Of a stretch of DNA of 10,923 nt, positions 7,852 through 10,923 are shown piece after piece; positions within the stretch are counted from its first letter, which is position 1, and every line of letters starts with the position of its first letter. The position numbers and the translations under genes were made by a program. A model generated the notes under the pieces. The model was given only the letters and a program-made list of their open reading frames with translations. It made no database searches and was not told where the DNA came from. Source of the stretch: Curvibacter sp. Lineage in GTDB: Bacteria; Pseudomonadota; Gammaproteobacteria; Burkholderiales; Burkholderiaceae_C. The stretch covers positions 1 to 10,923 of the forward strand of contig DNQP01000074.1 of NCBI GenBank assembly GCA_003500955.1, in the 5' to 3' direction.

Positions 7852-8013
7852 GCCGTCCGCGGGCCCGCCCCGACCGGAGGCAGCCTGGGCCCCGTCACGC
7901 TGTTTTTCCTTCTCGCGCTGCGTTTGCTCTCGCGCTCGGCGCACATCGTGCAGTTGCCACAGGCCAAACGCGATGACCACGACAAAGATGCCCAGTTCCA
8001 GCCAGATACCCAT
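7843..8013 (-). CDS. Small single-pass membrane protein of unknown function (56 aa)
   Basis: Reading leftward from ATG 8013-8011, an open frame of 56 codons ends at TGA 7845-7843. A strong ribosome-binding site, AGGAGGG (8029-8023), lies nine bases before the ATG. The product starts MGIWLELGIFVVVIAFGLWQ: a hydrophobic helix at about residues 3-20. It is followed by LHDVRR and a highly charged Arg/Glu/Lys/Gln segment (about 25-40) likely to be cytoplasmic, then a Gly/Ala-rich tail. I do not recognise a named family, though short proteins with an FGLWQLHDV-like segment seem familiar to me from Comamonadaceae; that is memory, not a search. It overlaps the last 9 bases of the ABC transporter gene tail to tail and diverges from crtE across a 140-base AT-rich spacer, so its promoter may overlap the crtE operator. 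A possible minus-strand -10, TATATT, is at 8070-8065. Confidence 0.7.
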   Translation of the reverse strand: MGIWLELGIFVVVIAFGLWQLHDVRRAREQTQREKEKQRDGAQAASGRGGPADGSG

Positions 8014-8057
8014 GATTGGAGTCCCTCCTGGCGCCTAGCTTGAGGCGTTTCAGTCTC

Positions 8058-8081
8058 AGTTGTCAATATAAGTTGACAACT
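8058..8081 (+). promoter_or_regulatory. PpsR/CrtJ-type operator upstream of crtE
   Basis: A perfect 9-bp dyad, AGTTGTCAA-N6-TTGACAACT, contains TGT-N12-ACA at 8061-8078, the consensus bound by the light/redox repressor PpsR (CrtJ) in purple bacteria. The ACA half is also the end of the TTGACA of the candidate crtE promoter, so binding would block RNA polymerase. The surroundings are sharply AT-rich compared with the flanking GC-rich genes. Confidence 0.82.
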
Positions 8082-8100
8082 TGTTGATTAAATATATATT
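8073..8100 (+). promoter_or_regulatory. Candidate sigma-70 promoter for crtE
   Basis: A consensus TTGACA (8073-8078) is followed after 16 bases by TATATT (8095-8100, 5 of 6), predicting a start near 8107 and a leader of about 47 bases. The -35 lies within the right arm of the TGT-N12-ACA operator. Confidence 0.6.
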
Positions 8101-8117
8101 GACAGTCATGGCTGTCA
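8100..8117 (+). promoter_or_regulatory. Second dyad in the crtE leader, everted half-sites
   Basis: TGACAG-TCATGG-CTGTCA is an 18-bp near-perfect palindrome (8 of 9 pairs, central CATG). Its outer 5-mers are those of the operator at 8061-8078 with the same 8-base spacer, but in reversed order (TGACA-N8-TGTCA instead of TGTCA-N8-TGACA). It begins in the -10 and covers the expected transcription start, so it could be an operator or part of an mRNA hairpin. Confidence 0.45.
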
Positions 8118-8143
8118 TCTTGGGTTGATGGCCCCCCTCATCC

Positions 8144-8149
8144 AGGAGG
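8144..8149 (+). promoter_or_regulatory. Ribosome-binding site of crtE
   Basis: AGGAGG, a full Shine-Dalgarno match, ends four bases before ATG 8154. It fixes the crtE start and is much stronger than the sites before crtF or bchC. Confidence 0.75.
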
Positions 8150-8153
8150 CCCC

Positions 8154-9068
8154 ATGAGCCTGTTGACGCGCACCGAGCAAGCCCTGCGAGCCCACTTTGA
8201 CGCGGCCGCAGGCATGGGAGCCCCACCGCTGCTGCAGGCAGCGATGGAGCATGCCGTTTTTTCAGGTGGCGCACGGGTCCGCCCGCAGCTGTGCCTGGCG
8301 GTCGCCACCGCCTGTGGCGACGATGCGCCTGAGCTCAGCGACGCGGCCGCCGTGGCGCTGGAGCTGATGCATTGCGCCTCGCTGGTGCACGACGACATGC
8401 CCGCCTTCGACAACGCCCCGCTGCGACGCGGGCGACCCTCGGTGCACAAGGCTTACGGTGAGCCGCTGGCGCTGCTGGCCGGGGACGGCCTGATCGTGAT
8501 GGCCTACCGGGTGATGCTCCGGGCCGGGCAGCGCCATCCCCAACGCCTGATGGCCCTGCTCGACAACCTGACCCAGGGCGTAGGCCTGCCCCACGGCATC
8601 GTGGCCGGCCAGGCCTGGGAATGCGAGACCACCGCCGATCTGGGACAGTACCAGCGCGCCAAGACCGGCGCCCTGTTTGTCTCCAGCACCTGCGCCGGCG
8701 CCCTGAGCAGCGGCGAGTCCGCCGGGGCCTGGGCCCCGCTGGGCACCTTTCTCGGGGAGGCCTACCAGGTGGCGGACGACATCCGCGACGTCATCGGCGA
8801 TGCAGCCAGCCTGGGCAAACCTGCCGGGCAGGACGCCCTGCTGGCCCGGCCCAGCGCGGCCCAGGTGCTCGGGCTCGATGGGGCGATCCAGCATTTCGAG
8901 AACCTGATCGACCAGGCCAGCGACTCGATCCCCGCCTGCGCCAGCCGAGACATGCTGCGTGCGCTGGTCCAGCACGAATCCGAGCGACTGGTGCCGAAGG
9001 CGGTCTGTGAGGGCGCGCGCCTGCGCCGGATCCAGCGCGGCGCCGTGGCCCCGGTCACGGTCCGCTGA
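8154..9068 (+). CDS. crtE: Geranylgeranyl diphosphate synthase
   Basis: CrtE extends farnesyl diphosphate with isopentenyl diphosphate to geranylgeranyl diphosphate (EC 2.5.1.29), the common precursor of carotenoids and of the phytyl/geranylgeranyl tail of bacteriochlorophyll. The 304-residue protein is an all-helical trans-prenyltransferase. FSGGARVRPQL (36-46) is the isoprenyl diphosphate-binding region. The first Asp-rich motif is DDMPAFD (80-86), in the bacterial DDx4D form, followed by the LRRGRPSVH box (90-98). The second is DDIRD (208-212). It resembles IspA, the farnesyl diphosphate synthase, but the neighbours crtF and bchC, and the operator in front, identify it as the photosynthetic CrtE. 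Translation starts at ATG 8154 behind AGGAGG. The crtF start lies 11 bases after its stop, so the two genes are co-transcribed. Repression by PpsR/CrtJ under oxygen or light is inferred from the operator. Confidence 0.93.
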   Translation: MSLLTRTEQALRAHFDAAAGMGAPPLLQAAMEHAVFSGGARVRPQLCLAVATACGDDAPELSDAAAVALELMHCASLVHDDMPAFDNAPLRRGRPSVHKAYGEPLALLAGDGLIVMAYRVMLRAGQRHPQRLMALLDNLTQGVGLPHGIVAGQAWECETTADLGQYQRAKTGALFVSSTCAGALSSGESAGAWAPLGTFLGEAYQVADDIRDVIGDAASLGKPAGQDALLARPSAAQVLGLDGAIQHFENLIDQASDSIPACASRDMLRALVQHESERLVPKAVCEGARLRRIQRGAVAPVTVR

Positions 9069-9079
9069 GCCGGGGCCCC

Positions 9080-10261
9080 ATGACCGAGCCCCTGGACCTC
9101 GCCGCGCCCGCGGTCACCCCGGCGGCCGGTGGGCGCTGGCGGGAGCGATGGCAGCGCTGGCTGGAACGGATGTATGCCAGCCCGACGCTGTACCGCTGGT
9201 CCCTGGCCAACCCGCTGACACGCTGGGTCACGCGGCGGCGCACCCAGCAGCTCTTCGACCTGATGGCCGGCTTCGTGCACAGCCAGGTGCTGCTGGCCTG
9301 CGTCCGCCTGGACCTCTTTCGCCTCCTGCACCAGGCCCCGGCCGATCTGGCCACGATCGCCCGGCAGGCCCAGCTGCCCGAGGCGGCGCTGCAGCGCCTG
9401 CTGCTCTCCGCCGTGGCCCTGGGGCTGCTGGAACACCGCAGCGAGGGGCGTTACGGCCTGGCGCCGCTGGGCGTCCCGCTGGTCACGGACCCGGGCATCG
9501 CGCGCATGATCGAGCACAACCACCTGCTGTACCAGGACCTGCAGGACCCGCTGGGCCTGCTGCGCAACGCCTGGCGCGGCGGCATGGCCGCTTATTGGCC
9601 CTACGCACACGATCCGTCGGCAGCGCAACAGCCGCCCTCGGACAGCTTTCGCCGCTACTCGGAGCTGATGGCCGCCTCCCAGGGTTTTGTGGTGCACGAG
9701 ATCCTGTCGTCCTACCCTTTCGACGCGCACCGCTGCGTGCTCGACATCGGTGCGGGCCTGGGCCGCTTCGCCACCGCGCTCGGCCGGCATGCGCCCCATC
9801 TGCAGCTGCAGCTCTTCGATCTGCCCCCCGTGCTGGCACTGGCACGTGCGGCGATGGCCGACCAGGGCCTGCAACAGGCGCCGCAGTTCCACCCCGGCAG
9901 CTTCGTGGAGGACGAGCTGCCCACCGGCGCCGATCTGGTGACGCTGGTGCGCGTCGCCCACGACCACCCGGACCGCGTCGTGCGCGACCTGCTGAAAAAG
10001 ATCCACGACACCCTGCCCCTGGGCGGCGCCCTGCTGCTGGCCGAGCCCATGGCCCGGTCCGCCGACATCGGGCGCGCGCCGTCCGACGCCTACTTCCACT
10101 TCTACCTGCTGGCCATGGGCGCGGGGCGCCTGCGCACACCCGAAGAGCTGTGTGCGCTGATGCGGGAGGCCGGCTTCAGCCATATCGAGCGGGTTCCGAA
10201 CCCCATGCCCATTCATGCCCAGATCCTCGTGGGACGGAAATCTAGGTGTTTACCCTTGTAA
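9080..10261 (+). CDS. crtF: Demethylspheroidene / hydroxyneurosporene O-methyltransferase
   Basis: CrtF methylates the tertiary hydroxyl of the acyclic carotenoid intermediates (EC 2.1.1.210), giving the methoxy group of spheroidene or spirilloxanthin. The 393-residue protein has the usual two parts. An N-terminal winged-helix dimerisation domain (about 57-150) includes QLFDLMAGFVHSQVLLACVR. A C-terminal SAM-dependent methyltransferase domain carries glycine motif I VLDIGAGLGR (220-229). The RVAHDHPD segment places His294 where plant-type O-methyltransferases of the same family have their catalytic base. It follows crtE by 11 bases. The region before ATG 9080 is a GGGGCCCC run without a good ribosome-binding site, so translation may depend on crtE. 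Its last codons and the stop form one side of an 11-bp dyad. It is recognisable by family style and by its place between crtE and bchC, as in Rhodobacter. Confidence 0.93.
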   Translation: MTEPLDLAAPAVTPAAGGRWRERWQRWLERMYASPTLYRWSLANPLTRWVTRRRTQQLFDLMAGFVHSQVLLACVRLDLFRLLHQAPADLATIARQAQLPEAALQRLLLSAVALGLLEHRSEGRYGLAPLGVPLVTDPGIARMIEHNHLLYQDLQDPLGLLRNAWRGGMAAYWPYAHDPSAAQQPPSDSFRRYSELMAASQGFVVHEILSSYPFDAHRCVLDIGAGLGRFATALGRHAPHLQLQLFDLPPVLALARAAMADQGLQQAPQFHPGSFVEDELPTGADLVTLVRVAHDHPDRVVRDLLKKIHDTLPLGGALLLAEPMARSADIGRAPSDAYFHFYLLAMGAGRLRTPEELCALMREAGFSHIERVPNPMPIHAQILVGRKSRCLPL

Positions 10262-10268
10262 ACGCCTA
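10243..10268 (+). other. Stem-loop spanning the crtF stop codon
   Basis: Left arm TAGGTGTTTAC (10243-10253), loop CCTT, right arm GTAAACGCCTA (10258-10268): 11 pairs, one of them G-U in RNA. The crtF stop TAA (10259-10261) lies in the right arm. No run of U follows (ATTGTGTAAATCTT), so it is not a classic terminator. An mRNA-stabilising or processing hairpin, or a DNA operator, are the alternatives. The part at 10247-10264 reads TGT-N12-ACG, one base off the PpsR consensus. Confidence 0.55.
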
Positions 10269-10272
10269 ATTG

Positions 10273-10290
10273 TGTAAATCTTATTTGACA
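10273..10290 (+). promoter_or_regulatory. PpsR/CrtJ-type operator upstream of bchC
   Basis: TGTAAATCTTATTTGACA fits TGT-N12-ACA exactly. It lies in the short AT-rich crtF-bchC gap, where purple bacteria such as Rhodobacter carry CrtJ/PpsR sites. A degenerate second site (TGT-N12-AAG) begins at 10299. Confidence 0.8.
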
Positions 10291-10312
10291 CTTCTCAATG
10301 TAAGTTCAGAAT
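10285..10312 (+). promoter_or_regulatory. Candidate sigma-70 promoter for bchC
   Basis: TTGACA (10285-10290) is followed after 16 bases by CAGAAT (10307-10312, 4 of 6). The -35 shares the ACA of the operator, as at crtE. The predicted start is at or next to ATG 10319, which would give an almost leaderless mRNA, so the real -10 may differ or translation may rely on readthrough from crtF. Confidence 0.4.
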
Positions 10313-10318
10313 GAAGCC

Positions 10319-10923
10319 ATGAGAGCACAAGCCGTCGTCTTCAACAATCCCAAGCATCTGTCTCTGCAGGCGCTGGAGCTTCCCGAGCTGCAGGCTGGGC
10401 AGCTGGAGGTCGCCGTGGACTTCAGCGGCATCAGCACCGGCACCGAGCGCATGCTCTGGGACGGCAGCATGCCCGCCTTCCCCGGCATGGGCTACCCGCT
10501 GGTTCCCGGCTACGAGACCGTCGGCCGTGTGGTGCGCAGTGGCCCGGGCGCCACACTGCTGGAAGGGCAGACCGTCTTCGTGCCTGGCGCCAGCTGCTTC
10601 TCGGGCGTGCGCAGCCTGTTCGGCGGCGCCGCCTCCCGGCTGGTGGTCACCGAACAAAAGGTGCTGCCCGTCGCCGACCATCTGGGTGCCAGGGCGGTGC
10701 TGCTGGCCCTGGCTGCAACGGCCTACCACGCGGTTTCCGGCGGCGGTCAGCAGGAGCCGCATCGCGCACCCGAACTCATCATCGGCCATGGCGTCATGGG
10801 GCGCCTGCTGGCGCGCTTGACCGTAGCCGCCGGCTTCGCCCCGCCCACGGTCTGGGAAACCCAGGCCGAACGCGCCATGGGGGGCCAGGGCTACCCGGTC
10901 CTGCGTCCGCAGGACGACCCGCG
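10319..10923 (+). CDS. bchC: Bacteriochlorophyllide a dehydrogenase (3' end outside the window)
   Basis: BchC oxidises the 3-hydroxyethyl group of bacteriochlorophyllide to acetyl with NAD+ (EC 1.1.1.396), a late step in making bacteriochlorophyll a. The visible 201 codons form a zinc-type alcohol dehydrogenase-like chain without the usual zinc ligands at the start. They contain GISTGTERMLW (37-47), PGMGYPLVPGYE (55-66), VPGASCF (88-94), LFGGAASRLV (100-109), LALAATAYHA (129-138) and the nucleotide-binding GHGVMGRLLARL (156-167). These blocks are diagnostic of BchC. The start ATG 10319 has only a weak purine stretch (GAAG) before it. The gene continues past the right edge, where bchX, bchY and bchZ would be expected. 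It is the third gene of the crtE-crtF-bchC unit and has its own operator and promoter candidate inside the crtF-bchC gap. Confidence 0.95.
   Translation, partial: MRAQAVVFNNPKHLSLQALELPELQAGQLEVAVDFSGISTGTERMLWDGSMPAFPGMGYPLVPGYETVGRVVRSGPGATLLEGQTVFVPGASCFSGVRSLFGGAASRLVVTEQKVLPVADHLGARAVLLALAATAYHAVSGGGQQEPHRAPELIIGHGVMGRLLARLTVAAGFAPPTVWETQAERAMGGQGYPVLRPQDDP

Noticed and set aside
8061..8066. Minus-strand TTGACA of the crtE operator as -35 for the small membrane protein gene
   Set aside because: The hexamers 16-18 bases downstream (for example TCAAGC) are poor -10 sequences; the palindrome makes a minus-strand TTGACA unavoidable.
8084..8097. TTGAT-N4 half-site as an FNR/FnrL box before crtE
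   Set aside because: The second half is TATAT instead of ATCAA/GTCAA, so only one half-site matches.
8762..10245. Long alternative frames over crtE/crtF on both strands
   Set aside because: Compositional shadows (Arg/Pro/Ala/Gly-rich) of the recognised crtE and crtF.
1..10923. Search for CRISPR repeats, insertion sequences, tRNA or rRNA genes
   Set aside because: No spaced direct repeats, transposase-like frames or recognisable structural RNA were seen by eye; a weak or divergent element could be missed without computation.

Overview
The window looks like chromosomal DNA of a GC-rich purple phototrophic bacterium. PilM, PBP1a, CyaY and LysA have the look of Betaproteobacteria. Together with the photosynthesis genes at the right end, this suggests a phototrophic Burkholderiales (Rhodoferax- or Rubrivivax-like). 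The order-level call is an inference from protein style and gene order, and the genus is not established.

The left and middle parts (1-5979) are conserved housekeeping. pilM and the start of pilN (type IV pilus alignment complex, read leftward) diverge from mrcA (penicillin-binding protein 1A), the usual pilMNOPQ/mrcA arrangement. mrcA converges with cyaY (frataxin) with no bases between the two stop codons. cyaY diverges from a small lipoprotein gene of the LptM/YifL type, which overlaps lysA (diaminopimelate decarboxylase) by 4 bases. The next part (5980-8013) holds a fused ABC exporter (MsbA-related half-transporter) and, tail to tail with it on the other strand, an easily missed 56-residue single-pass membrane protein.

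The right part (8014-10923) is the start of a photosynthesis gene cluster: crtE (GGPP synthase), crtF (spheroidene-pathway O-methyltransferase) and the first two thirds of bchC (bacteriochlorophyllide dehydrogenase). This is the order of the crtEF-bchCXYZ-puf superoperon of purple bacteria. Two TGT-N12-ACA palindromes, the recognised PpsR/CrtJ operator, lie in front of crtE and bchC. In both, the last half-site is also the TTGACA of a candidate promoter, and the -10 candidate follows after 16 bases. The crtE region carries a second, everted pair of the same TGACA/TGTCA half-sites. An 11-bp stem-loop spans the crtF stop codon just before the bchC operator.

Together the right-hand genes make the isoprenoid precursor, finish the methoxy carotenoid and carry out a late step of bacteriochlorophyll a synthesis, probably under shared redox/light repression. 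I see no transposon, CRISPR array, tRNA, rRNA or clearly novel multi-gene system. The items most worth a second look are regulatory: the operator layout, the crtF-bchC hairpin, the unannotated small membrane protein at the cluster edge, and several places where a promoter motif bears on the start-codon choice.
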